A DNA stretch of 52,730 nucleotides, from NCBI GenBank assembly GCA_024643345.1, contig JAHENB010000018.1, forward strand, positions 1 through 52,730, read 5' to 3'. The notes below the pieces were generated by a model. That model searched no databases and was not told where the DNA came from. It worked only from the letters and a program-made list of their open reading frames with translations. This DNA is from Maribacter sp. (lineage in GTDB: Bacteria > Bacteroidota > Bacteroidia > Flavobacteriales > Flavobacteriaceae). The position numbers and the translations under genes are program-made. Every line of letters starts with the position of its first letter. Positions within the stretch are counted from its first letter, which is position 1. Positions 27,737 to 39,000 of this stretch are shown in pieces.

Positions 27737-29437
27737 ATGGATGTTCAAACATGGACCTATATTTTAGTGGGAATTACCTTTTCGCTCTATATCGGTATCG
27801 CCATTTGGTCCCGTGCAGGTTCCACTAAAGAGTTCTATGTAGCCGGAGGGGGCGTTTCACCATGGGCCAACGGCATGGCCACGGCTGCCGATTGGATGTC
27901 GGCCGCATCCTTCCTTTCAATGGCAGGGATCATCGCTTTTGCAGGTTACGACGGTTCTGTTTATTTGATGGGATGGACCGGCGGTTATGTATTGTTGGCC
28001 TTGCTATTGGCACCTTACCTGAGAAAATTCGGCAAATTTACCGTTCCCGATTTTATAGGCGATCGGTATTATTCCAATTCATCGAGGATCGTAGCGGTAT
28101 TCTGTGCGCTTTTGGTGTCATTCACATATGTGGCAGGGCAAATGCGGGGCGTTGGAGTGGTTTTTTCACGATTTCTTGAGGTGGATATCAATACCGGTGT
28201 GATTATCGGGATGGTCATCGTTTTGTTCTACGCGGTACTTGGCGGCATGAAAGGAATAACATACACCCAAGTAGCGCAATATTGTGTGTTGATTTTTGCG
28301 TTTATGGTACCTGCCATATTTATTTCGATCCAAATGACGGGAAACCCTGTTCCGCAATTGGGCATGGGTTCGGCATTGAACGATGGTTCGGGGACCTATC
28401 TTCTGGATAAGCTCAATGGACTCTCCACCGAGCTCGGTTTTGCAGAATATACTTCGGGCACAAAAAGTACGCTCGATGTCCTGGCGATAACCTTGGCATT
28501 GATGGTAGGAACGGCCGGACTGCCCCATGTCATTGTGCGCTTCTTCACCGTAAAAAGGGTCAAGGATGCGAGAAAATCGGCCGGCTTGGCCCTTTTGTTG
28601 ATCGCTATTTTGTATACCACTGCCCCCGCAGTAGCCGTTTTTGCAAAAACCAACCTGATCGACACGGTAAGCAATCAACCATATAATACCTTACCAGTCT
28701 GGTTCAAAAATTGGGAAAAAACCGGCTTGTTGACTTTTGAAGACAAGAACGGGGATGGCAAAATACAATACGTGGCCGACCCCAAAACCAATGAGCTTAA
28801 GATCGACAACGATATTATGGTCTTGGCCAATCCAGAGATTGCCAATCTCCCTGCCTGGGTCATCGCTTTGGTGGCGGCCGGTGGCCTTGCAGCCGCCCTT
28901 TCCACTGCAGCGGGCTTGTTATTGGTAATTTCGTCTTCGGTATCCCATGACCTCATTAAAAAGGTATTCGTACCCAATATCTCAGAGCGGGGGGAATTAT
29001 GGACCGCCAGAATTGCCGCCACCTTTGCCGTGGTGGTCGCGGGATATTTCGGCATTAATCCGCCTGGTTTCGTTGCCGCCGTTGTGGCCTTGGCCTTTGG
29101 TCTGGCTGCCGCTTCTTTTTTTCCCGCCATTGTATTGGGCATTTTTTACAAAAAAATGAACAAGGAAGGCGCTGTAACGGGCATGATCGTAGGAATCACC
29201 CTAATGTTGTACTACATGATCAAATATAAATTGGGCTGGTTCGACAGCACCCTTCCAAATAAAAGCGAATGGTGGTTCGGCATTTCCCCCGAAGGATTTG
29301 GGGCCGTTGCGATGCTCGCCAATTTTCTTGTTTCAATTTTGGTGATGCGGTTTACACCTCCTCCTCCACAGCACGTTCAGGATATTGTTGAAGATATTCG
29401 TATTCCAAGTGGGGCAAGGGAAGCTACCGGGCACTGA
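27737..29437 (+). CDS. Sodium:solute symporter, VC_2705 subfamily (probable acetate/short-chain acid permease)
   Basis: A 566-residue integral membrane protein with about 13-14 helices of the SSS family. Residues about 30-60 hold the EFYVAGGGVSPWANGMATAADWMS signature in parts, with a second conserved stretch GTAGLPHVIVRFFTV near 260. Between helices around 315-375 is a soluble loop with an EF-hand-like sequence DKNGDGKIQ beginning at Asp336, a known feature of this subfamily. Relatives import acetate or other monocarboxylates. The partner DUF4212 gene upstream and acs downstream (37 bases) make acetate the best guess. Confidence 0.88.
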   Translation: MDVQTWTYILVGITFSLYIGIAIWSRAGSTKEFYVAGGGVSPWANGMATAADWMSAASFLSMAGIIAFAGYDGSVYLMGWTGGYVLLALLLAPYLRKFGKFTVPDFIGDRYYSNSSRIVAVFCALLVSFTYVAGQMRGVGVVFSRFLEVDINTGVIIGMVIVLFYAVLGGMKGITYTQVAQYCVLIFAFMVPAIFISIQMTGNPVPQLGMGSALNDGSGTYLLDKLNGLSTELGFAEYTSGTKSTLDVLAITLALMVGTAGLPHVIVRFFTVKRVKDARKSAGLALLLIAILYTTAPAVAVFAKTNLIDTVSNQPYNTLPVWFKNWEKTGLLTFEDKNGDGKIQYVADPKTNELKIDNDIMVLANPEIANLPAWVIALVAAGGLAAALSTAAGLLLVISSSVSHDLIKKVFVPNISERGELWTARIAATFAVVVAGYFGINPPGFVAAVVALAFGLAAASFFPAIVLGIFYKKMNKEGAVTGMIVGITLMLYYMIKYKLGWFDSTLPNKSEWWFGISPEGFGAVAMLANFLVSILVMRFTPPPPQHVQDIVEDIRIPSGAREATGH

Positions 29438-29474
29438 TATTTTTTTTAATTTTATGACATAAACCATAGCTGGT

Positions 29475-31382
<1,908 letters not shown>

Positions 31383-31388
31383 AAACTG

Positions 31389-31417
31389 GAAAGGACTTTA
31401 AGTGAAAGTATCCTTTC
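31389..31417 (+). terminator. Possible terminator hairpin between acs and the efflux gene
   Basis: GAAAGGA-CTTT (31389-31399) pairs with AAAG-(TA)-TCCTTTC (31405-31417), 11 bp with a two-base bulge. No T tract follows, so it is a weak intrinsic terminator at best. It lies between two convergent genes, where a stop signal is expected. Confidence 0.4.
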
Positions 31418-31441
31418 GCTTGGATGTCGCCGATACCAAGT

Positions 31442-32671
31442 TTACGATATTGACCGTTTTGCCATACTCTTGGCGGCCAACCTCCTCCAAAGCATTACGC
31501 TAAATATGAGCAAGGATATGAGCCCACAGGTGGCAAGACCGGCAAAAAGGGGCAATACCCGCCCTACCACAAAACTTCCGATATAGGTTGCGATGGGTAT
31601 CGATAATACGGTGGATATGAATCCTGTTATCGAAGCACCAATACCCGCGATATGCCCTATGGGTTCCATGGCAATGGAACGCAGGTTGCCCCAGATAAAA
31701 CCCAAACAAAAAAACTGTAGTGCCAAAAAAACGAACAGCACCCCTACCGAGGGATTAGGGCTATCCCAAAACAATATAACGTACAAAAGGGCCAGGATAC
31801 AGAAAAACGATAAGGCAATAAAAGACAATTTCCGCATGCCGAACCTCAATACCAGTGTACCGTTCAAAAAAGTGGATAAGCCTATGGAGATGGCCAATCC
31901 CGCAAAAATATAGGGAAAAGAATCCTTCAAACCGTACTGATCTTCGAATACATGCTGAGCGGCACTCAGATAAACCAAAAAAGCCCCCGTGATCAGTCCG
32001 CTGATAATGGTAAACGCCATGGTTTCCCTATATCTGACCAATTCTTTGATTCCGTCAAAGAAAACATGGGAGGAAAACGGTATTTTATAAATGGGCTTTA
32101 GGGTTTCGGGCTGGCGCTTCCAGAACCAAATTCCGACCAGTAATGCAAAAAATAGCTGCATGTAAAAAATTGCCTGCCATCCAAACTGATCCATGACTAC
32201 TTTTCCAATGGCAGGAGCTACTACAGGTACCAATATGAAAAATGCGGTAACGAAAGACATCACCCTGGCCATATGATCTCCCCGATAGGTATCCCTGATA
32301 ATGGATATACTGATGGTTCTCGGTGCGGAAAGGCCAATGCCCTGGAGAATACGGCCAAATACCATCCATTCCATGGAGGGTGCCATTACACAAATAATAC
32401 TTGCAAGGGTAAAAACCACCAAACCAATATAAACAATGGGCTTACGACCAAAGCTGTCTGATAGCGGGCCAAAAAAAAGCTGGCCTAGCCCTAGGCCCAA
32501 AAATATCATTGTGATCAACAATTGGTTATCGGTGGGGTCCAAGCTGTTGATGTCAATTCCTATATTTGCGATGGCCGGTAAAAGCGCATCGATGGCAAGG
32601 GCTACAATCGACATCAAGGAGGCCATCATCGCCACAAATTCAAAATGGGGTGTCAATTTTTGTTCTTGCAT
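31442..32671 (-). CDS. Bcr/CflA-family MFS multidrug efflux transporter
   Basis: The start is ATG 32671 (409 residues); the frame runs upstream but would cross the promoter. Twelve membrane helices are visible. Motif A is GLGQLFFGPLSDSFGRKP between helices 2 and 3, and LQGIGLSAPRTISISIIRD is the helix-4/5 motif of Bcr/CflA drug:proton antiporters. It acts in the inner membrane and exports small molecules; the substrate is unknown. It is divergent from udk and convergent with acs. Confidence 0.9.
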   Translation of the reverse strand: MQEQKLTPHFEFVAMMASLMSIVALAIDALLPAIANIGIDINSLDPTDNQLLITMIFLGLGLGQLFFGPLSDSFGRKPIVYIGLVVFTLASIICVMAPSMEWMVFGRILQGIGLSAPRTISISIIRDTYRGDHMARVMSFVTAFFILVPVVAPAIGKVVMDQFGWQAIFYMQLFFALLVGIWFWKRQPETLKPIYKIPFSSHVFFDGIKELVRYRETMAFTIISGLITGAFLVYLSAAQHVFEDQYGLKDSFPYIFAGLAISIGLSTFLNGTLVLRFGMRKLSFIALSFFCILALLYVILFWDSPNPSVGVLFVFLALQFFCLGFIWGNLRSIAMEPIGHIAGIGASITGFISTVLSIPIATYIGSFVVGRVLPLFAGLATCGLISLLIFSVMLWRRLAAKSMAKRSIS

Positions 32672-32675
32672 CCGG

Positions 32676-32704
32676 CAAAAATAGGAATATGGCCGCCAAA
32701 CCAA
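32676..32704 (-). promoter_or_regulatory. Promoter of the Bcr/CflA gene
   Basis: On the minus strand TTG (32704-32702), an 18-base spacer, and TATTTTTG (32683-32676) form a full match to the Bacteroidota consensus. It ends 4 bases before the ATG, so the transcript is nearly leaderless or the true start is slightly downstream. Confidence 0.65.
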
Positions 32705-32728
32705 ACTATAAAAGTTCGATTTTAGGAT

Positions 32729-32762
32729 TTGTAGAAAATTGCCATGCAAATCGCTACTTTTG
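32729..32762 (+). promoter_or_regulatory. Candidate promoter of udk
   Basis: TTG at 32729-32731, a 23-base spacer and TACTTTTG at 32755-32762, 15 bases before the ATG at 32778. The -7 box is a full consensus match; the spacer is at the upper limit. Confidence 0.5.
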
Positions 32763-32777
32763 TGCAAAACGAAAAAG

Positions 32778-33386
32778 ATGTTGATCATAGGGATTGCGGG
32801 CGGTACCGGTTGTGGCAAAACAACGGTGGTGAACCAGATCATCAACGAGCTTCCAACCGGTGAAGTGGGTGTTATTTCCCAGGATTCATATTATAGGGAT
32901 TTATCCCACTTGGATTTGGAGGAAAGAAGAAATACCAATTTTGACCATCCAAAATCAATCGATTTCGACCTTTTGGAAAGACATTTGACCTTGTTAAGGT
33001 CGGGCATTTCCGTGGCGCAACCCGTATATTCTTTTTTAGAATGCAACAGAACCGACAAGACCATTGCTACAAAACCCACCAAAGTGTTGATCGTGGAGGG
33101 GATTTTAATATTGACCAACCCAACCATTAGAGACATGTTCGATATCAAAATTTATGTACATGCCGATTCAGATGAGCGTTTGATACGAAGGGTGAAAAGG
33201 GATGTCAATGAACGGGGCTGGAACTTGGATGAAACACTTCAAAAGTATCAGACCAACATCAAGCCAATGCACGAACAGTTCATTGAGCCCTCGAAAGAAT
33301 ATGCGGATATCATCATTCCCAACAATACCTATAATACCGTTGCAATCGATATCGTTCGCACCATCATCAACCAGAAAATAGTCTAA
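32778..33386 (+). CDS. udk: Uridine kinase
   Basis: The start is ATG 32778 (202 residues). The Walker A motif is GIAGGTGCGKTT, followed by a SQDSYYRDLSHL segment for nucleoside binding and the family stretch FDHPKSIDFDLL. The lid region RRVKRDVNERGW and a closing PSKEYADIIIP stretch are all in order. It phosphorylates uridine and cytidine in pyrimidine salvage. The upstream in-frame codons to 32739 cross the promoter and are unlikely to be translated. The FtsB-like gene starts 2 bases after its stop. Confidence 0.95.
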   Translation: MLIIGIAGGTGCGKTTVVNQIINELPTGEVGVISQDSYYRDLSHLDLEERRNTNFDHPKSIDFDLLERHLTLLRSGISVAQPVYSFLECNRTDKTIATKPTKVLIVEGILILTNPTIRDMFDIKIYVHADSDERLIRRVKRDVNERGWNLDETLQKYQTNIKPMHEQFIEPSKEYADIIIPNNTYNTVAIDIVRTIINQKIV

Positions 33387-33388
33387 CA

Positions 33389-33724
33389 ATGGGTCTCAAG
33401 GAAATCAAAAAGAAAAAATGGTTCAGCATCCTCACTAATATGTATGTCCTGGTGCTGACCGTTTTTCTTGTCTGGATGGTCTTTTTTGACACGAATTCAT
33501 TGTTGATCCATTTAGAACTTAAAAGGGAAATCGACAAACTCGAAAAACAACAGGAGTTTCTGAAGGAAGAAATAGCGAACGATAAAAAAATCATAGAGAA
33601 ATTGTCTGACCCCGAAGAATTAGAAAAATTTGCCAGGGAACATTACTATCTCAAAAAGAAAAACGAGGAGATTTATCTCATTGAGTTTGAAGATAGTTTA
33701 AAGGTAAATAAGGAAGATGAATAA
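33389..33724 (+). CDS. FtsB/DivIC-family septum formation initiator
   Basis: A 111-residue single-pass membrane protein. A basic cytoplasmic tail (KEIKKKKWF) is followed by one helix at about 15-33 and a coiled coil at about 45-80 (LKREIDKLEKQQEFLKEE), then the FtsB-type ELEKFAREHYYLKK segment and an acidic tail. Family members bridge FtsL and FtsQ in the divisome. It is directly downstream of udk (2 bases) and likely cotranscribed. Confidence 0.9.
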   Translation: MGLKEIKKKKWFSILTNMYVLVLTVFLVWMVFFDTNSLLIHLELKREIDKLEKQQEFLKEEIANDKKIIEKLSDPEELEKFAREHYYLKKKNEEIYLIEFEDSLKVNKEDE

Positions 33725-33938
33725 TTAATTTGGATTTTTCGAGGGAGATTCGGGCAGGCAATTGAAAAATGGCATATGGCATTGAACCCATTACAATGAT
33801 TAAGCATATAGCAAAACCGGCCAAAACCTTTTAACTTACTTTAACACACTGCCCTTAAGTTATTCACTTTCTGTTAACAAAATTCGTTTTCTGGCATCGT
33901 AAATAATCGTATTTTTACCCTCTTAACTTACAAGCATA

Positions 33939-34712
33939 ATGGGCAAAATAATTGCTATTGCGAATCAGAAGGGTGGTGTCGGAAAAACAACGACTACCGT
34001 AAATTTGGCTGCTTCTTTGGGGGTGCTCGAAAAAAAGGTCTTGTTGATCGATGCCGATCCCCAAGCCAATGCCACTTCCGGTCTTGGCGTTGATGTAGAT
34101 AGCATTGAATTAGGGACCTATCAATTTTTGGAACATTCCAAAACTGCTGCAGAAACCATTATAAAAACCTCCTCCCCCAATGTAGACCTAATTCCTTCCC
34201 ACATAGATCTTGTGGCCATAGAAATTGAATTGGTCGATATGGATCGAAGGGAATACATGATGAAGCAGGCCATTGGCGATTTGAGGGATGCCTATGACTA
34301 TATATTAATCGACTGTGCCCCTTCGCTGGGATTATTGACGCTCAACGCGCTTACCGCCGCCGATTCGGTAATCATTCCGATTCAGTGCGAATATTTTGCG
34401 CTGGAAGGATTGGGCAAGTTGCTCAATACTATTAAGAGTGTGCAAAAAATACACAATCCAGATCTTGACATTGAGGGTATGCTCCTCACCATGTTCGATT
34501 CAAGATTGCGACTCTCCAACCAAGTGGTGGAAGAAGTGCGGAAGCATTTCGCCGATATGGTCTTTGATACCATAATCCAAAGAAATGTTAGGTTAAGTGA
34601 GGCACCAAGTTATGGGGAAAGCATAATAAAGTACGATGCCAGCAGTAAAGGTGCTGAAAATTACCTCAATCTTGCCAAAGAAATGGTAACGCGAAATAAG
34701 GAAAAAGTATAA
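33939..34712 (+). CDS. parA: Chromosome-partitioning ATPase ParA
   Basis: A 257-residue deviant Walker ATPase: KGGVGKTTTTVNLAASLG at residues 10-27, LLIDADPQANATSG, and YILIDCAPSLGLLTLNAL. It moves ParB-bound origin regions using nucleotide-dependent DNA binding. The 214-base gap upstream contains a TATTTTTA -7-like box at 33910-33917 but no clear -33 element and nothing else I recognise. The stop overlaps the parB start by one base (TAATG), so the pair is coupled. Confidence 0.96.
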   Translation: MGKIIAIANQKGGVGKTTTTVNLAASLGVLEKKVLLIDADPQANATSGLGVDVDSIELGTYQFLEHSKTAAETIIKTSSPNVDLIPSHIDLVAIEIELVDMDRREYMMKQAIGDLRDAYDYILIDCAPSLGLLTLNALTAADSVIIPIQCEYFALEGLGKLLNTIKSVQKIHNPDLDIEGMLLTMFDSRLRLSNQVVEEVRKHFADMVFDTIIQRNVRLSEAPSYGESIIKYDASSKGAENYLNLAKEMVTRNKEKV

Positions 34713-35614
34713 TGGCGAAGGCGACCAAAAAACAGGCTTTGGGCAGGGGATTATCGGCCCTTCTCAGAGATCCGGAAAATGACATCCAATCGGTTTCCGA
34801 CAAGAATGCCGATAAAGTCGTTGGAAATATCGTGGAACTCGACCTTACTGCCATTGCCGTCAACCCCTTCCAACCGCGATCCAATTTTAACGATGAAACA
34901 TTGCAGGAATTGGCCAGCAGTATAAAGGAACTTGGTGTAATCCAACCCATTACAGTTCGAAAAGTAGATTTCAACCAATACCAACTGGTCTCTGGCGAAA
35001 GAAGGTATAGGGCTTCGAAACTGATCGGCATGGAGACCATTCCCGCTTACATCAGAATTGCCAATGATCAGGAGTCATTGGAAATGGCCTTGGTAGAGAA
35101 TATTCAGCGACAGGATTTAGACCCCATTGAAATCGCATTGAGCTATCAGCGTTTGATCGATGAAATTGAACTTACCCAAGAAAAATTAAGTGAACGCGTA
35201 GGCAAAAAACGATCGACAATTACCAATTATCTCCGATTGCTAAGACTCGATCCTATTATTCAAACCGGGATACGCGATGGTTTCACCACCATGGGCCATG
35301 GAAGGGCCTTGGTCAATATTGACAAGAAAGAAGACCAGATTGCACTTTATGAGCGTATTGTTGGGGAAAATCTTTCGGTTCGGGATACGGAAAGAGCGGT
35401 CAAAACGTATCAAGAAGGTCCAAGCCCTAGAAAAACGAAACCTTCAGCACCTCAGGTTCCCGAATTCATTGCAAATGACTCAGCCGAACTTACTGAACGT
35501 CTTTCTGTGAAAGTTGGCATACAAATTACCGAAAAAGGCAAGGGCAAGATTACCATACCTTTTCGGTCAGAAGCCGATTTCAAGCGAATAAAAAAAATAC
35601 TATTGGGTGGGTAA
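34712..35614 (+). CDS. parB: Chromosome-partitioning protein ParB
   Basis: A 300-residue protein with the N-terminal ALGRGLSALL segment, then the CTPase/ParB-N domain (NPFQPRSNF at about 52-60, LVSGERRYRASKL at about 92), VENIQRQDLDPIEIA, and a helix-turn-helix around 155-175 (LSERVGKKRSTITNYLRLL). The C-terminal dimerisation domain closes the chain. It binds parS and spreads as a CTP-dependent clamp. I did not find a convincing parS next to it. It is coupled to parA upstream and to the DUF5683 gene downstream. Confidence 0.96.
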   Translation: MAKATKKQALGRGLSALLRDPENDIQSVSDKNADKVVGNIVELDLTAIAVNPFQPRSNFNDETLQELASSIKELGVIQPITVRKVDFNQYQLVSGERRYRASKLIGMETIPAYIRIANDQESLEMALVENIQRQDLDPIEIALSYQRLIDEIELTQEKLSERVGKKRSTITNYLRLLRLDPIIQTGIRDGFTTMGHGRALVNIDKKEDQIALYERIVGENLSVRDTERAVKTYQEGPSPRKTKPSAPQVPEFIANDSAELTERLSVKVGIQITEKGKGKITIPFRSEADFKRIKKILLGG

Positions 35615-36260
35615 AAACCGATATATGGTCTCTTTACTGCTGCTTATCGCTCTGGTTTGTAAGGCACAGGAAGACGAACCGGTCAAGACTCAAGTGGATT
35701 CAGCAAAAATCGATCTAAAGGAGCAAGGAATCGCCATTAATGATTCCAAGGTTGAAAAAAGAAAGCCCATCAATCCATTAGCACCCAGTAAGGCAGCTTT
35801 TTACTCAGCCATTTTCCCTGGTATGGGTCAAATATATAACAAACGTTATTGGAAAGCACCTTTGGTGTGGGGGGCCATAGGAACCGGGATTTACGCTTAC
35901 ACCTGGAATAATGACCTTTATGGTCGTTACAGAACGGCCTTCAAAAGAAGACAAGCCGGGTTTACAGATGATGAGTTTTATGATATCAGAACACCTGATG
36001 ACGGTATCCTGCCTGCAGAACCAGATTTGCCGGATTCCGCTTTGGAAGATGCACAGGAACGTTATCAAAGAGACCGAGATCTGGCTTTGGTGATCACTAT
36101 TGGACTATATATATTGAACATCGTGGATGCCAATGTGGATGCACATTTGAAACAGTTCAATATCGACGATGACCTTAGTTTTGATTTACAACCCTATTTG
36201 GAACTCAACCCCATTACCAATAATCCTAATTATGGGATGGCGATGGTCATAAGGTTTTAA
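35607..36260 (+). CDS. DUF5683 membrane protein, exported
   Basis: A 217-residue protein with a signal peptide ending near LVCKAQ. I chose GTG 35607, which overlaps parB by 8 bases, because it supplies the basic N-region (MGKNRY); ATG 35625 is the alternative and leaves no positive charge. A polar stretch is followed by PSKAAFYSAIFPGMGQIYNKRYWKAP, the DUF5683 core, with one or two membrane helices, and a later helix near residue 165. The function is unknown. Its fixed place between parB and dapB is typical of Bacteroidota. Confidence 0.8.
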   Translation: MGKNRYMVSLLLLIALVCKAQEDEPVKTQVDSAKIDLKEQGIAINDSKVEKRKPINPLAPSKAAFYSAIFPGMGQIYNKRYWKAPLVWGAIGTGIYAYTWNNDLYGRYRTAFKRRQAGFTDDEFYDIRTPDDGILPAEPDLPDSALEDAQERYQRDRDLALVITIGLYILNIVDANVDAHLKQFNIDDDLSFDLQPYLELNPITNNPNYGMAMVIRF

Positions 36261-36341
36261 TTAAAAGGCATTTAAAACCGGGGATGGCAACCATTGGAAT
36301 TAAAAAACGATATCGGGTCGATATCCGAATTGCATGAAGCT

Positions 36342-37040
36342 ATGAGAATCGCATTGTTTGGTTACGGAAAAATGGGTAAAATGATCGAAGCGGTCGCCAC
36401 GGATAGAGGGCATCAAATTGTAGCTAAGATCGATATTGGAACGACAAAAATAGACTTTGACAACATGGATGTGGCCATTGATTTCAGTACCCCGGATGCC
36501 GCATTTGAAAACATCACCAATTGCTTTGAACATGGCATACCGGTAATATCCGGAACTACGGGGTGGCTCGAACGGTTCGATGAAGCCGTTGGTCATTGTA
36601 AGAAAATGGAAGGGGCCTTTATCTATGCCTCAAACTTCAGTCTGGGGGTAAACGTGTTCTTCGAACTGAATTCTTATTTGGCCAAAATGATGCGCCAGTT
36701 GAAAACCTATAAGGTCGCGATGGAGGAAATTCACCATACCGAAAAATTGGATGCCCCAAGCGGTACCGCAATTACCTTGGCAGAAGGTATCTTGGCAAAT
36801 TCCGATTATCGACGGTGGAACACAAGCAATGCGGGGGAATTTGAAATACCCATTACCTCAAAGCGGATCGGGAAGGTCCCAGGCACCCATAGTGTTTTAT
36901 ATGCTAGTGAAGTGGACCAAATTGAGATAAAGCATACGGCACATAGCCGTGAAGGTTTTGCCTTGGGTGCCATTGTCGCTGCCGAATGGCTAGTTGGCAA
37001 AAAGGGCGTCTACGGGATGAAGGATGTATTGGGGCTATGA
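36342..37040 (+). CDS. dapB: 4-hydroxy-tetrahydrodipicolinate reductase
   Basis: The start is ATG 36342 (232 residues), giving the canonical MRIALFGYGKMGKMIE Rossmann opening. ISGTTGW is at about 70-75. The catalytic segment EEIHHTEKLDAPSGTA holds His131, His132 and Lys135. The enzyme makes tetrahydrodipicolinate for lysine and peptidoglycan diaminopimelate. It is about 40 residues shorter than the E. coli form, as is common in this phylum. It sits between DUF5683 and lepB in a cell-envelope gene cluster. Confidence 0.95.
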   Translation: MRIALFGYGKMGKMIEAVATDRGHQIVAKIDIGTTKIDFDNMDVAIDFSTPDAAFENITNCFEHGIPVISGTTGWLERFDEAVGHCKKMEGAFIYASNFSLGVNVFFELNSYLAKMMRQLKTYKVAMEEIHHTEKLDAPSGTAITLAEGILANSDYRRWNTSNAGEFEIPITSKRIGKVPGTHSVLYASEVDQIEIKHTAHSREGFALGAIVAAEWLVGKKGVYGMKDVLGL

Positions 37041-37172
37041 CAGACCTAAATCCGATAAGAAATATAGCAAACACAAATTCAATACGAGTTGACAACGAAT
37101 TGGTGAATAAGCCCAGGAATTTGGGAAAAGCAGTGACAGAAAACCAAAAATCATAATCAATACAATACAAAA

Positions 37173-38876
37173 ATGGACGGCACACAGTGGATTCTTTTTA
37201 TGTTGATCGTACAGCTGGTACACTTTTTAGGCACATGGAAATTGTACGTAAAAGCTGGCAGAAAGTCTTGGGAAGCTGCCATTCCGATCTATAATGCCAT
37301 TGTATTGATGAAAATCATCAATAGGCCTAAATGGTGGGTCTTTTTGCTCTTCATTCCCATCATAAACCTTTTGATGTTTCCTGTGGTATGGGTGGAGACC
37401 ATTCGCAGCTTCGGACGGAACAGTCTTCTGGAAAGTTGGTTGGCCGTCCTCACCTTGGGCTTCTATATCTATTATATAAACTATGCCCAAGAGGTTACCT
37501 ATATTGAAAATAGGAGCCTACACCCGAAAACGGCTCTAGGAGAATGGGTAAGTTCCATTGTTTTCGCCATTGTGGCCGCTACCTTGGTACATACCTATTT
37601 TATTCAACCCTATGTGATTCCCACTGGTTCTTTGGAACGTACTTTAAGAATCGGCGACCTATTGTTCGTCAGTAAATTCCATTACGGAGCGCGCACCCCC
37701 ATGACCACCATTGCGGCCCCAATGGTTCACGATACCTTACCAGGGATTGGGGTTAAATCTTATCTGAACAAACCACAACTCCCCTACTTCAGGCTACCGG
37801 GATTCACAAAAGTAAAGCGAAACGATATTGTAGTTTTCAGCTGGCCGGCCGATACCGTATATCAGTTTTTCAGAAAAGATAAAGGGGTCAAAAAACCCAT
37901 CGATAAAAAATCGAACTATGTAAAGCGCTGTGTTGGTGTCCCTGGAGATTCCTTGGAGGTCATTGACGGCTACGTCTATATCGATGGCAAAAAATTGGAA
38001 TTGCCGGAACGGGCCAAACCCCAGTATGACTATACCGTTTATGGCAATAATGGGGTTTCTTCCAAATTGTTGCAGGAAATAGGAGTCATCGATTTTCAAA
38101 GAAAGTTCATATCCCCGCCCTTGAACCAAACACAGGTGGATGCCTTGGGCAAATACATTATAGGGTTCAATAGGCGTGGTGACGGGCAATTGGAACTCTA
38201 CACCAAGGAAACAGGCATACCTGTTGACCTTATCCGAAAATTGAACCTCCCGTTAAAAGAAGAAACGGCAAGGGCCAGGGAAGCCGCCTTGACCGATGAA
38301 ATGGTGGCCGAACTGAAGAAGAACCCCTCTATTGACTCGGTCGAACGCGTCATAGCGCCTAAAGGAAAACGCGGTATCAACCTTTTTCCACAAAGCCCCG
38401 ATTATGATTGGAACTATGACCAATTGGGACCCATTTATATCCCTGAAAAAGGAAAAACGGTGGCCTTGAATCTCAAAGTGCTCCCCTTATATAAAAAGAT
38501 CATCCGTGAATATGAAGGCAACAAGCTTGCAGTCTCTGGAAACCAGATTCTGATCAACGACCAAGTGGCCGATTCCTACACTTTTAAACAGGACTATTAT
38601 TGGATGATGGGCGATAATCGCGATCATTCTGAAGACAGTCGCGCCTGGGGGTATGTCCCTGAAAACCATATCGTAGGGACGCCCATATTTATCTGGTTGA
38701 GTTTTGATAACTTCAATGATGGGATTACCCATTGGAAACCCCGATGGGACCGTATCTTTACAACGGTTCACGGTGACGGACAACCAAGATCTTACTTCAG
38801 ATATTTTTTGATCGCATTGGCCGCTTACTTTATAGGCAGTTATTTTTGGGGCAAAAGAAAGAAAAACAAGAAATAA
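37173..38876 (+). CDS. lepB: Signal peptidase I with an extended N-terminus and a large insertion
   Basis: A 567-residue membrane protease. Residues 1-100 form a DUF5684-like helical region with several membrane segments; another helix lies near 125-145. The catalytic serine is Ser153 in PTGSLERTLRIGDLLFVSK, where most enzymes have Met after the Ser. The catalytic lysine is Lys251 in YVKRCVGVPGD. Between there and the late box MMGDNRDHSEDSRAWG (about 478-493) lies an insertion of about 190 residues. A C-terminal membrane helix ends the chain. It removes signal peptides at the periplasmic face of the inner membrane. The length is usual for Flavobacteriaceae but nearly twice that of the E. coli enzyme. 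Confidence 0.93.
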   Translation: MDGTQWILFMLIVQLVHFLGTWKLYVKAGRKSWEAAIPIYNAIVLMKIINRPKWWVFLLFIPIINLLMFPVVWVETIRSFGRNSLLESWLAVLTLGFYIYYINYAQEVTYIENRSLHPKTALGEWVSSIVFAIVAATLVHTYFIQPYVIPTGSLERTLRIGDLLFVSKFHYGARTPMTTIAAPMVHDTLPGIGVKSYLNKPQLPYFRLPGFTKVKRNDIVVFSWPADTVYQFFRKDKGVKKPIDKKSNYVKRCVGVPGDSLEVIDGYVYIDGKKLELPERAKPQYDYTVYGNNGVSSKLLQEIGVIDFQRKFISPPLNQTQVDALGKYIIGFNRRGDGQLELYTKETGIPVDLIRKLNLPLKEETARAREAALTDEMVAELKKNPSIDSVERVIAPKGKRGINLFPQSPDYDWNYDQLGPIYIPEKGKTVALNLKVLPLYKKIIREYEGNKLAVSGNQILINDQVADSYTFKQDYYWMMGDNRDHSEDSRAWGYVPENHIVGTPIFIWLSFDNFNDGITHWKPRWDRIFTTVHGDGQPRSYFRYFLIALAAYFIGSYFWGKRKKNKK

Positions 38877-39000
38877 CGATTTCTGGTAACGGATCTGAAA
38901 AATGATAAGCTCCAATCCAATTAGATATAAGAATCTGAGCCTATTGGATACTTTTGGTATGTGATGCCCAATGTTCTTAAGAAGATAAGTAAGAAAAAAT

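Noticed and set aside
33725-33938. The 214-base gap before parA as a possible small gene or RNA
   Set aside because: No open frame with a credible start, no stable hairpin and no full promoter match were seen beyond a weak -7-like box.
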